Part shown: positions 7,522 to 14,240 of the stretch, one piece after another | Layout: every line of letters starts with the position of its first letter | Numbering within the stretch: the first letter of the stretch is position 1 | From: a virus | Virus record (IMG/VR): IMGVR_UViG_3300025326_000082 | Coordinates: 1 to 42,910 of that record | Reading direction: 5' to 3' (one strand) | DNA: 42,910 nucleotides | Notes under the pieces: generated by a model | The model's database searches: none | The model's input: only the letters and a program-made list of their open reading frames with translations | Told to the model about the DNA's origin: nothing | Position numbers and translations under genes: made by a program

Positions 7522-8346
7522 ATGACCATCCATCGACAAGGACCGGCTAGTGAAGCCTGGTTTTATAATCTCAAGCACATTTTGTCAGACGGAAAACCGT
7601 CATCTCCGCGTGGTAAGGCTACCATCGAAATTCTCCAACAAACTGTTATTGTCAACATGAGACGACCTGTAGTCGTTATCCCAGAGCGCAAGTTAAACTA
7701 TCAATTCATGGCGGCGGAGGCATATTGGATTCTTTCTGGTGATGACACGGTCGAAGGAATTGCGCCATGGAACAAAAATATCTCCAAGTTTAGCGATGAC
7801 GGCATCGTCTTTGCTGGTGCCTACGGCCCTATGATCAAAAATCAAATAGGTTATGTGACCGATAAACTTATTGAAGATCGAGACTCGCGTCAAGCCGGGT
7901 TGACAATCTGGCGGCCAAACCCAAACCCAAGCAAAGACATTCCATGCACCGTGTCAGCGTTCTTTTCAATTCGAGGAGATAAGCTGAATGTTCATATCTT
8001 CATGCGGTCCAATGACATCTGGCTTGGAACCCCGTACGACGTCTTCAATTTCTCCATGCTTGGTCACTACGTCTGTGCGCGCCTAAACACGCACTACAAA
8101 GGGAATACCTCTGTGTCGCCTGGGGTCCTCTACCACACGGCGGCAAGCCTTCACTTGTACCAGGAGAACATAGACGCTGCGTTGGACTTGATTAACGCCC
8201 AGCAAGATCGTTATGGCGCTGAGTTTGAAACAAATGAAACCCCAGAAGCGTTGTTCAAGGACCCATTTCTTCTTTTAGCTGGCTTGTACAACCTCCGTGA
8301 CACGAAGCCAGGTGACCCGCTACGTTGGTGGGAAGCAAAGGAGTAA
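7522..8346 (+). CDS. Thymidylate-synthase-family enzyme, probable (d)CMP hydroxymethylase
   Basis: 274 residues with the ThyA fold signature: nucleophile Cys142 in DIPCTVS, RSNDIWLG (162-169), HLY (211-213) that binds the ribose, and Glu66 in AAEAYWI. The residue equivalent to E. coli TS Asn177 is Asp173 (motif GTPYDVFNF where TS has GLPFNIASY). In this family Asp at that place, as in T4 gp42 and MilA, switches base preference from uracil to cytosine. So a dCMP hydroxymethylase is the best reading; a thymidylate synthase or dUMP hydroxymethylase is the alternative. Starts one base after the kinase stop and is followed immediately by dCMP deaminase. Substrate assignment is inference. Confidence 0.8.
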   Translation: MTIHRQGPASEAWFYNLKHILSDGKPSSPRGKATIEILQQTVIVNMRRPVVVIPERKLNYQFMAAEAYWILSGDDTVEGIAPWNKNISKFSDDGIVFAGAYGPMIKNQIGYVTDKLIEDRDSRQAGLTIWRPNPNPSKDIPCTVSAFFSIRGDKLNVHIFMRSNDIWLGTPYDVFNFSMLGHYVCARLNTHYKGNTSVSPGVLYHTAASLHLYQENIDAALDLINAQQDRYGAEFETNETPEALFKDPFLLLAGLYNLRDTKPGDPLRWWEAKE

Positions 8347-8349
8347 GAC

Positions 8350-8895
8350 ATGAGACCAACACGTGATGAATGGGCGATGAGCTTGGTCGCCGCAACCGCG
8401 ACCAGGTCAACCTGTTGCCGTCGAAATGTAGGATGCGTCATCCTCAATGCCCGTGGCCATGTGTTAGCCACGGGCTATAACGGGGTGGCGTCTGGTCAGC
8501 CTCACTGCAACGACGTGAATCCAGATTGGTGTACCAAGATTGAACAGGCAGGTGGTTGGCAACCCACAGTTGATGGTGCAACAATTAAAAAACACCCGAA
8601 CTCATGCGCCGGCGCGCTCAGCCTGAGTGGCACAAACCTTGATGGCTGTCAGGCGATTCACGCGGAGCAAAACGCCTTGCTCCAATGTCGTGATGTGTAT
8701 GACATTGACACGATCTACGTCAGCGCGAGCCCATGCATGACCTGCATAAAATTGCTCATGAATACCAGCTGTCGCAGAGTTGTATTTTTGGAGAAATACT
8801 CACATCCGGAGGCCCTGGAGCTGTGGGAGATGTCTGGACGTCTATGGGAGTTGTTTTCTGGGAGATTGACCATGAATCTGACCAGAGGCGGATAG
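8350..8895 (+). CDS. Deoxycytidylate deaminase
   Basis: 181 residues, zinc-dependent CDA fold: HAEQNAL (104-110, zinc His104 and proton-shuttle Glu106) and SPCMTC (127-132, zinc Cys129 and Cys132). An additional N-terminal Cys/His set (TCCRRNVGC, Cys53, His82) resembles the structural zinc of phage dCMP deaminases. It converts dCMP to dUMP, normally allosterically controlled by dCTP/dTTP. AAGGAG overlaps the preceding stop. If the upstream enzyme makes hydroxymethyl-dCMP, this enzyme might deaminate that product instead; this is speculative. Confidence 0.88.
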   Translation: MRPTRDEWAMSLVAATATRSTCCRRNVGCVILNARGHVLATGYNGVASGQPHCNDVNPDWCTKIEQAGGWQPTVDGATIKKHPNSCAGALSLSGTNLDGCQAIHAEQNALLQCRDVYDIDTIYVSASPCMTCIKLLMNTSCRRVVFLEKYSHPEALELWEMSGRLWELFSGRLTMNLTRGG

Positions 8896-9171
8896 AGAGA
8901 TAGCCAGAACCTCTTAGGGAGCGGTTGCGAGTCATCATATCTCACACCTAGTCTGATAGGCTATACATCCCCAGAACGAGGATACGACTCGCGCGTTCTG
9001 GGGAGCTCGTTAAGCTGGTCATTTCTTATACAACTGTGCTAGATAATTCTTTGGTAAACACCCATGCTGCAGGCATAGCCAAGATGTATGCCTGCGCCAC
9101 CACTGCAATATCCAACCCGATCTAAATTGAGTTGCCGAACTTCTTCGGCGATCATCGATGAGGATATTCAA
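8896..9171 (+). promoter_or_regulatory. Non-coding leader with several hairpins before the glycine-rich protein gene
   Basis: 276 nt without a convincing gene. Perfect inverted repeats seen: CCCCAGAACG (8969-8978) with CGTTCTGGGG (8994-9003); GCAGGCATA (9069-9077) with TATGCCTGC (9087-9095); GCCGAA (9134-9139) with TTCGGC (9144-9149). GCGAGTC (8927-8933) can also pair with GACTCGC (8986-8992) inside the first loop, which would form a pseudoknot. None is followed by a U-tract, so they are not ordinary terminators. A TAGATAAT box at 9040-9047 might be a -10 element but has no good -35. Likely a structured 5' leader or control site for the next gene. Confidence 0.45.
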
Positions 9172-10119
9172 ATGGAAGGTCTACAGTCTGACAAGGTAAA
9201 CATCAACGTCGGTGGCGACGGGGGTAGCGGTGGTGGAGCTGGGCTCGCCGCTGTTATTGCTGCGCTTGGCAATCGCAATGAAGGTGGTGATACAGCTGGC
9301 CTGATCGCTGCACTTGGCAATCGCAACAACGATGGCTTCGGTGGTGCCGGCGCGTTGGCGATGCTTGGTCCACTGATGGCGAACAATAACAACGGCATGA
9401 ACAACCTATGGCCAATCATTCTGTTGGCTCTGCTTGGCCGTGGTCGTGGTGGCTTTGGCTTCGGTGGTGACGACGCCTCATGTGGTCCATCTTCTGGCAT
9501 CGGACCTGGCCAGGCAGCAATCTTACAGACGTTGCTTGAGGGTCAAAGTTCACTTCGTGCTGAAGTTCCGACTAGCGCGTTGGAAATCCAAAATGCAATT
9601 CAAAGTGCCATCGGCTCTCTGGCGTTGGGCACGCAGCAAGGCTTTGCCAACACCAAAGACGCCGTCCAAAACGGAATTGCGTTCCTGGATCGCGATGTTC
9701 AGTTTGTGAACCAAAATGTCAGTGCCCAAGGTTGTCAAACCCGTGAAACCGTGGCGAATGAAGGTGACAAGACCCGCACCATTATCGTCGCCAAGATCGA
9801 CAAGCTTGAAGATCGTGTCAACTCGATTCAGGAAAACAACCTGCAACGCGAGTTGGCCGTGGCTCAATCTGCGTTGGTTGAAGAACGCTTCACGCGGCGC
9901 TCACGTGATGTTGAGGTAAATGTGTCGCAGGTTGTCACGCAGGCGCAGGCACAAGCACAGCAACAGCAACAACTGCAAGCTCAGTTTGCCCAGCTGTTTA
10001 CGGTATTACATGGATTCGGTAACCAAATCCTGCGCAGTCGGCAGGACCAGGATATCGTCAACCTTGGAACCATGACAGCCTCTGGCACGCAGGCAGCGGC
10101 GAATACGCAAGTCCGCTAA
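9172..10119 (+). CDS. Glycine-rich coiled-coil protein, possibly virion- or membrane-associated
   Basis: 315 residues. N-terminal 1-115 is Gly/Asn/Leu-rich with two copies of LIAALGNRN-type repeats and a hydrophobic segment (LWPIILLALLGRGRGG). The remainder is polar, Gln/Ala/Asn-rich and heptad-like (DKLEDRVNSIQENNLQREL; a Q-rich run near residues 263-275). The protein type (short hydrophobic Gly-rich start followed by a long coiled coil with CQTRE) occurs in many phages without known function. ATG 9172 with GATGAGGA upstream is preferred to the longer frame from 9088, which runs through a hairpin. It stands alone between the early plus-strand operon and the convergent late operon, followed by a strong terminator. 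Confidence 0.65.
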   Translation: MEGLQSDKVNINVGGDGGSGGGAGLAAVIAALGNRNEGGDTAGLIAALGNRNNDGFGGAGALAMLGPLMANNNNGMNNLWPIILLALLGRGRGGFGFGGDDASCGPSSGIGPGQAAILQTLLEGQSSLRAEVPTSALEIQNAIQSAIGSLALGTQQGFANTKDAVQNGIAFLDRDVQFVNQNVSAQGCQTRETVANEGDKTRTIIVAKIDKLEDRVNSIQENNLQRELAVAQSALVEERFTRRSRDVEVNVSQVVTQAQAQAQQQQQLQAQFAQLFTVLHGFGNQILRSRQDQDIVNLGTMTASGTQAAANTQVR

Positions 10120-10125
10120 GCAACA

Positions 10126-10164
10126 AAAAGAAGGTAGGGCTGGTTGAGAGCCCTACCTTCTTTT
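10126..10164. terminator. Bidirectional intrinsic terminator
   Basis: Perfect 16-bp inverted repeat: AAAAGAAGGTAGGGCT (10126-10141), 7-nt loop GGTTGAG, AGCCCTACCTTCTTTT (10149-10164). A-run on the left and T-run on the right make it functional in both directions. It ends transcripts of the plus-strand glycine-rich gene and of the minus-strand late operon, and includes the stop codon (10153-10155) of the minus-strand HTH gene. Confidence 0.92.
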
Positions 10165-10344
10165 ATACATCATTTCAGTAAACCACTTCTCCTTATATTT
10201 ATCGTATCCACGAATATGCTTTTCAATTGTTACTGGTGACCTCTCCATCTTACGTCCTATCTCGGCAAAGCTATATCCCTCTGCTTTCAATGCAACGAAG
10301 ATCATCACCTCATCACGGAGCACTGGCTTATTTTTCTCCGCCAT
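10153..10344 (-). CDS. Small helix-turn-helix protein
   Basis: 63 residues with one HTH: SFAEIGRKM followed by SPVTIEKHIRGY, with a preceding helix MIFVALKAEGY. The layout resembles sigma-region-4/LuxR-like or terminase-small-like DNA-binding helices, too short to assign. AGGAGGT lies 8 nt before ATG 10344 on the minus strand, an excellent ribosome site. It is the last gene of the late operon, right after the spanins; its stop codon is inside the terminator stem. Could act late or be expressed alone; unknown. Confidence 0.7.
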   Translation of the reverse strand: MAEKNKPVLRDEVMIFVALKAEGYSFAEIGRKMERSPVTIEKHIRGYDKYKEKWFTEMMYKRR

Positions 10345-10367
10345 CCTAACCGCACCTCCTGCACGGT

Positions 10368-10898
10368 TTAGTATTCCAGCAAAGTGGTCGAAGTTATTCC
10401 TTCTCGCTCCCAGCATCCAGTGGCGTAGATGGCGGCTTGGTCGGCGTCGTAGGCGAATTGGAGAAGAAATTCTTCAGCCTCTCTTGAAAGTCGGCCGTGG
10501 GTGGTTTCTCTCTCATCCACGCTGGTGACTGTCTCTCCGGGCACGGGGGTGGCGGGGCAGGATTTTGCGCCAGGGTCCCGCAGCCCGCCAGAAGCAATAA
10601 GAGCGCGATTATCGCCATGTAATCGATCGATTTGGTTTTTTCGTTCACGGTTGGTCACCTCACTTTCAGTATTTTGTCTTTCCAGTTTGAGCTCAATAGC
10701 ACGTACATTCTGGGTATGCGCTAAAAGCTTGTCGGCGTAGTCTTTCTTCATGTTTGCAATCTCGGCCGACCAGATTGCATCTTTGTATTTTGCAGTCAGC
10801 CACCATGTGCCAGTGGTCGCCGCACTCATCACAGCCAACGCGACTACCGCGTAAGCCCACCACGGAATGATCAGGTTAGTCAGTTTCGGCCACATCAT
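10368..10898 (-). CDS. Rz: Rz-like inner-membrane spanin
   Basis: 176 residues: short basic cytoplasmic start, one N-terminal membrane helix (IIPWWAYAVVALAVMSAATTG), then a long periplasmic alpha-helical region (ANMKKDYADKLLAHTQNVRAIEL) and a C-terminal globular tail, as in lambda Rz and relatives. It spans the periplasm with Rz1 and fuses inner and outer membranes at the last step of lysis. GAGGAG precedes ATG 10898, overlapping the end of the holin gene. The Rz1 gene is embedded in another frame, the classical arrangement. Confidence 0.85.
   Translation of the reverse strand: MMWPKLTNLIIPWWAYAVVALAVMSAATTGTWWLTAKYKDAIWSAEIANMKKDYADKLLAHTQNVRAIELKLERQNTESEVTNRERKNQIDRLHGDNRALIASGGLRDPGAKSCPATPVPGETVTSVDERETTHGRLSREAEEFLLQFAYDADQAAIYATGCWEREGITSTTLLEY
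10394..10648 (-). CDS. Rz1: Rz1-like outer-membrane spanin lipoprotein (embedded)
   Basis: 84 residues in a different frame, entirely within the Rz gene. Lipoprotein signal with lipobox LLAGC (Cys23 acylated if translation starts at 10648; a second ATG at 10618 would give a shorter signal). The mature part is proline-rich (PAPPPPCPERQSP, PTTPTKPPSTP), as Rz1 proteins are, and periplasmic, tethered to the outer membrane. It pairs with Rz for membrane fusion, evidence for a Gram-negative host. Confidence 0.85.
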   Translation of the reverse strand: MNEKTKSIDYMAIIALLLLLAGCGTLAQNPAPPPPCPERQSPAWMREKPPTADFQERLKNFFSNSPTTPTKPPSTPLDAGSEKE

Positions 10899-11127
10899 TG
10901 GGCTCCTCTTTTTCGCCATTGAGTTTTACGACACTCACAATACGCGCCACAATGATGAATGGCAGTGCATACTTTAGCCAATCCTCTGGCATGTTCTCTT
11001 TCATCACAGGTATGTGATCATACGCCACCGCAAGAGTCGTTAGGCTGGCAGTTAGCATAACACTAGAGAACTTCCACGCTTTGCGCCAGTTTTCAATCAG
11101 GCCAACCTTACGGGCTTTTATCTTCAT
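10876..11127 (-). CDS. Holin
   Basis: 83 residues: basic N-terminus, a first hydrophobic helix (FSSVMLTASLTTLAVAYDHI), a short periplasmic turn with PEDW, a second helix (YALPFIIVARIVSVVKL) and an acidic C-terminal tail. This two-helix form, with WRKAWKFSS before helix 1, fits small phage holins of Gram-negative phages. It controls timing of lysis by forming membrane holes that release the endolysin. Overlaps the endolysin stop as ATGA, with GGAG upstream. Confidence 0.75.
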   Translation of the reverse strand: MKIKARKVGLIENWRKAWKFSSVMLTASLTTLAVAYDHIPVMKENMPEDWLKYALPFIIVARIVSVVKLNGEKEEPNDVAETD

Positions 11128-11603
11128 GCCGGGTACTCCTTCCGTCGTAGCTCGAAATGCGGACCATCGGTCAGCACCCTATAGGTTGGCCCTTTTAATT
11201 TTTTCATTCTTGCAATATACTGAACAACCTCTTCTTTGAGGTCAGAACCAAGATCGGATAACAACCGATCCCAAACCCCACCCCAAACAATCAAATATGA
11301 TTTTTCTCTAGCGATGGTTTGCATTGCCTTAGCTATTTTGTAATAGTGATCCCAATCCCATGATGGTTGGCCATTAACGATAGCTGTAAGGTCAACCGCA
11401 TGACCCGTTAGGTGGCGACTATTTAACGTTTTTGAATTTCCAGCACGTACTTTTTCTGTTTGCGCTTCAATTGTTCGCAGCCCACCATCGTCGCGGATGG
11501 AAAAATCGACCTCAGAGATCTCAATTGCCCGGTGCACCGTAGAAATAAGGACCTCATGGACGCCTACGAGGTTTCTAACTGAGCGTGGGCTGAGCTTGAA
11601 CAT
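11124..11603 (-). CDS. Endolysin, M15 L-Ala-D-Glu/VanY-type peptidase
   Basis: 159 residues of peptidase family M15. Zinc-site motif SRHLTGHAVDL (His64, Asp71) and DGPHFEL (catalytic Asp146, zinc His149) match the S-x-H-x-x-G-x-A-x-D ... D-x-x-HF pattern of T5-type endolysins. Slightly longer than the T5 enzyme, with an insertion around 105-140. It cuts peptide bonds in host peptidoglycan at lysis. No signal peptide, so release depends on the holin next to it. AGGGG precedes ATG 11603. Confidence 0.9.
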   Translation of the reverse strand: MFKLSPRSVRNLVGVHEVLISTVHRAIEISEVDFSIRDDGGLRTIEAQTEKVRAGNSKTLNSRHLTGHAVDLTAIVNGQPSWDWDHYYKIAKAMQTIAREKSYLIVWGGVWDRLLSDLGSDLKEEVVQYIARMKKLKGPTYRVLTDGPHFELRRKEYPA

Positions 11604-11605
11604 AA

Positions 11606-11956
11606 TTATTTACCCCTTGACTGTAAGAGAAGAAGCTGGTCAAGTTTACTGTCAACCTTGTCTACCCGAGACAAAATTTCAGCACGTTCCAAACGGCGCG
11701 ACTCGACATCTTCCCGTCGACGCTGATCAAAATCAACTTGAATTTGAACAATCTCTTTTTTCACCCCTTGAAGCTCAACAGCTTGGGCGTCAGTTTTTGC
11801 TCGCAGGTCAAAACCAAAAATAATCACAGCCATAATCATCGGCACCGCCGTGATAATATGCGTAAGGCTAATAGTTCCGTCAAGGTGGATTCCCCGACGG
11901 TTAGGGCCCCAGGAATGTGGGGACTCCACTCTACGCTCCTTCGGCGGTGGTGTCAT
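11606..11956 (-). CDS. Membrane-anchored coiled-coil protein
   Basis: 116 residues from ATG 11956 (AAGGAG upstream). A proline/arginine-rich start is followed by one hydrophobic helix (LTHIITAVPMIMAVIIFGFDL, about 50-70) and a long charged coiled coil (VDFDQRRREDVESRRLERAEI...). Directly upstream of the endolysin in the lysis region, so it could be a second holin, antiholin or another lysis regulator; one helix plus coiled coil is typical of small phage membrane proteins found there. No family recognised. Confidence 0.65.
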   Translation of the reverse strand: MTPPPKERRVESPHSWGPNRRGIHLDGTISLTHIITAVPMIMAVIIFGFDLRAKTDAQAVELQGVKKEIVQIQVDFDQRRREDVESRRLERAEILSRVDKVDSKLDQLLLLQSRGK

Positions 11957-12362
11957 GCAAATTCTCCTTAGTCGATCCCAAAACCAATGCGGCAAGTTCC
12001 ATACTCGCGCCAAATGCAATTAGATATTCGTACCAGTCATAGAAAAAATCAACTTTAGAGATGTAGGTTTCAAATGTTGCATAGTTAACTACAACGCACC
12101 ATGAAAGACCACACACCATCCACGTCCTTAGTTGACATTTAGGTGAGGCGAATATCCAAAGCAACAACAATGAAAAATCCAAAATTAGACACAACAAAAA
12201 CCAATCTTTCTTGAGCGAGTTAGGTGCTGGCATCAATGCAACCTGGGTTACCAGCACCAAAAGGTAAGCCCAGGCTGAGGCACGACGAAGGTCATCGCGG
12301 CTCGATACTTTGATAACAAAGGTAGAAAGAACAAGTTTTGTCAAAAGAATACCGAGCCACAT
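11931..12362 (-). CDS. Polytopic membrane protein
   Basis: 143 residues from ATG 12362, about four membrane helices: WLGILLTKLVLSTFVI, AWAYLLVLVTQVALM, WFLLCLILDFSLLLLWIFA and a Cys/Trp-rich one (VCGLSWCVVVNY), with an amphipathic C-terminal part. No recognised family; placed with the holin, endolysin and spanins, so a role in lysis or membrane remodelling is the natural guess. Overlaps the next gene by 26 nt. Frame extending to 12515 overlaps the preceding gene and is rejected. Confidence 0.6.
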   Translation of the reverse strand: MWLGILLTKLVLSTFVIKVSSRDDLRRASAWAYLLVLVTQVALMPAPNSLKKDWFLLCLILDFSLLLLWIFASPKCQLRTWMVCGLSWCVVVNYATFETYISKVDFFYDWYEYLIAFGASMELAALVLGSTKENLHDTTAEGA

Positions 12363-12372
12363 GACACACGAC

Positions 12373-12732
12373 CTACGGTTGGGTTGTTGGCGGACGGTCA
12401 GGCTTATCGCCATTGCCGCCAGATTGAGTTTCTGCCTCACCTTCGCCTGGTGGCGTTGGGACATCATCAATTCGCACTGGACAAGAGATAAACGGATGCT
12501 TCGCCAGCTCTTCATACATTAACGGAAACGGATCTTGACCTTCCACATATGGAATGCGGATATTGAATTGAAGCATTGGCTCTTGGCGGTACGTCTTTGC
12601 CTTATGAGCATCTGAATACGCACAGATGAGCGCATTCCACCCGTGGTGGCGACTACCGGAAATTTCATGAACGCGAACGTAGGCATTGGGGATCGTTGCG
12701 CCATGAAGATTGAAATCACACTTAATTGCCAT
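12373..12732 (-). CDS. Hypothetical tail-region protein, 119 aa
   Basis: 119 residues from ATG 12732 (GGAG six bases upstream). N-terminal 90 residues look beta-rich (CDFNLHGATIPNAYVRVHEI, FNIRIPYVEGQD); the end is Pro/Gly/Glu-rich and disordered. Proteins with this N-terminal pattern commonly follow tail fibre genes in siphophages. Probably a small tail or baseplate accessory protein; no firm family. Confidence 0.6.
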   Translation of the reverse strand: MAIKCDFNLHGATIPNAYVRVHEISGSRHHGWNALICAYSDAHKAKTYRQEPMLQFNIRIPYVEGQDPFPLMYEELAKHPFISCPVRIDDVPTPPGEGEAETQSGGNGDKPDRPPTTQP

Positions 12733-12743
12733 AATGCACTCCA

Positions 12744-13115
12744 TTAGTGAGGTTGTGGGTCTGTAGCAGCTGGATTTGTCAAAATAACCAAGCGTGGGGG
12801 TAGTTGGTCCTCGCGGCCCTCAAGAATCATGAACGCAGGACCTACAACAGCTAGTGGGTATGCCTTCCCAATAAAACCTTTGATGTATAAAATTTCTTCA
12901 GAGGTGAGGTCGATGACATCTTCTTTTTGGACGCGAAGTGCCATTTCAAATCGCTTAAGCTTCTCCTCGCCAGAAAGATTCTCCTCTCCTTGGTACTGTG
13001 CCATCAATGAGTTGATAATTGCAGATTTTAGTGTGAATGTCTTGTTGCTGTCGTGGTTAATGAGAGGGGCTCCGTTAATCGACAGAAGCTCTTGGTTGGT
13101 CAAAATTTTAGCCAT
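12744..13115 (-). CDS. Hypothetical protein, 123 aa
   Basis: Unrecognised 123-residue helical protein, acidic centre (EENLSGEEKLKRFEMAL) and a likely short hydrophobic strand (PLAVVGPAFMIL). Good ribosome site (GGAG, minus strand) before ATG 13115. Located between the fibre gene and the lysis module, a place where phages carry fibre-assembly or small structural proteins. Function unknown. Confidence 0.6.
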   Translation of the reverse strand: MAKILTNQELLSINGAPLINHDSNKTFTLKSAIINSLMAQYQGEENLSGEEKLKRFEMALRVQKEDVIDLTSEEILYIKGFIGKAYPLAVVGPAFMILEGREDQLPPRLVILTNPAATDPQPH

Positions 13116-13166
13116 TTTTATTTCTCCAAAATTAGCCGGGTTATCGGCTGGTTAAATTATACACAA

Positions 13167-14237
13167 TTAGGTTGCGGCCATGGCAATATAATTCACACGA
13201 ATTGCAGACCCCGCTCTATTCTCAATATAGATTTTGCCGTCGGTGTGAGCCGAGATATTCAATTTGGCGTCCGTCCCAGTTGTTCCAGACAGCACCCCAG
13301 TGGTCACAACTACGTCACTGCCAGCATAAAGGGTGGCCGTTGAGGCGCCACCTGTGTTTGGCCGCATCCATAAAATGGCGTTTCTAGTGGAGACATTAGA
13401 GGATACTACCAAGATAAAACCAGTGCTCGCCGACCCGTTTGGCGCTGTGAAGTTTATGGCCGTGTCGTCGTTTATGGATATGTAATTTCCGGCCGTCGTA
13501 AAATCAGTCGCTTTGATGCGCCCATTAAATTGGGCCAAACAAGTAGAATCGTCTGTTGGTTCCCCCACAAGCATCCGACCTGCAGAATTCCAGTACGTTC
13601 GACGCGTTCCTGTTTGCGTCGTTGTCGTAGCGCCCGTGTAGATCTCAACAAGCGTGGCCGCGTTAAATAGTGAACTTCCTCCACCAATAGCAACTTGATT
13701 CGTAGATGACTGTGAATTGCCAAAAATAGCGCCGACAGGCTCTTCAGCAGTCAGATAGTGGGGGATGCCAAGTCGCCCAATTTTATTAGTTGAGTTAGTA
13801 ACCGTTGTTCCTGTTGAATCAGCTCCGACAAGCATTGAAATAGCATTACCAACTTGGGCCTTGGTAGATGAGGTCCAAACTGGATTTTGGAAAAACTGGT
13901 CAACTAATTCCATTTGGCGACGATTAAGCGCCGCGAATTCAAGATCCCCATCGTATGGTAGCGGCAAATTGAGTCCACTAGTAAAATCACGATGAAAGAC
14001 CCCAATAGCTCCTGCGGCTGTTGCTCCCGCATATGGGGCAGTTAATGTGACTGTCGTATTTGGCGATGAATAGGATCGTGAGGCAACGTCATAACGACCA
14101 GAAAAAGCCCCATTGACAAAGAAAGTGTCGCCGACGTCTATTTCGGCTGTTGCGTCAACCCCAAGCACCGTGACCGTAGCAGAAGCATTTGTAACGTTGA
14201 CCGTGGGGAAATTTCCACCTGGTTTATATTGAGACAT
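13167..14237 (-). CDS. Tail fibre / receptor-binding protein candidate
   Basis: 356 residues, beta-rich, Thr/Ser/Gly/Ala/Asn-rich, no Cys cluster. Starts with a tail-associated beta domain (NVTNASATVTVLGVDATAE), a central helical bit (ALNRRQMELVDQFFQNPVW), then repetitive strands (TTTTQTGTRRTYWNSAGRM). The C-terminal about 100 residues are a strand-rich tip. Placed directly after the J-like tail tip gene. It probably forms a trimeric distal fibre or side fibre recognising the host. Confidence 0.7.
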   Translation of the reverse strand: MSQYKPGGNFPTVNVTNASATVTVLGVDATAEIDVGDTFFVNGAFSGRYDVASRSYSSPNTTVTLTAPYAGATAAGAIGVFHRDFTSGLNLPLPYDGDLEFAALNRRQMELVDQFFQNPVWTSSTKAQVGNAISMLVGADSTGTTVTNSTNKIGRLGIPHYLTAEEPVGAIFGNSQSSTNQVAIGGGSSLFNAATLVEIYTGATTTTQTGTRRTYWNSAGRMLVGEPTDDSTCLAQFNGRIKATDFTTAGNYISINDDTAINFTAPNGSASTGFILVVSSNVSTRNAILWMRPNTGGASTATLYAGSDVVVTTGVLSGTTGTDAKLNISAHTDGKIYIENRAGSAIRVNYIAMAAT

Positions 14238-14240
14238 CTT

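Noticed and set aside
8969-9003. Terminator or tRNA
   Set aside because: Stem is perfect but has no U-tract, and no cloverleaf or T-loop (TTCGANTC) can be drawn.
9019-9047. Sigma70 promoter for the glycine-rich gene
   Set aside because: A GATAAT box at 9042 has no recognisable -35 at 16 to 18 nt spacing, so it is too weak to list as a promoter.
9168-9500. Proline/serine-rich protein on the minus strand
   Set aside because: It is the antisense shadow of the Gly-rich gene: low complexity and no ribosome site.
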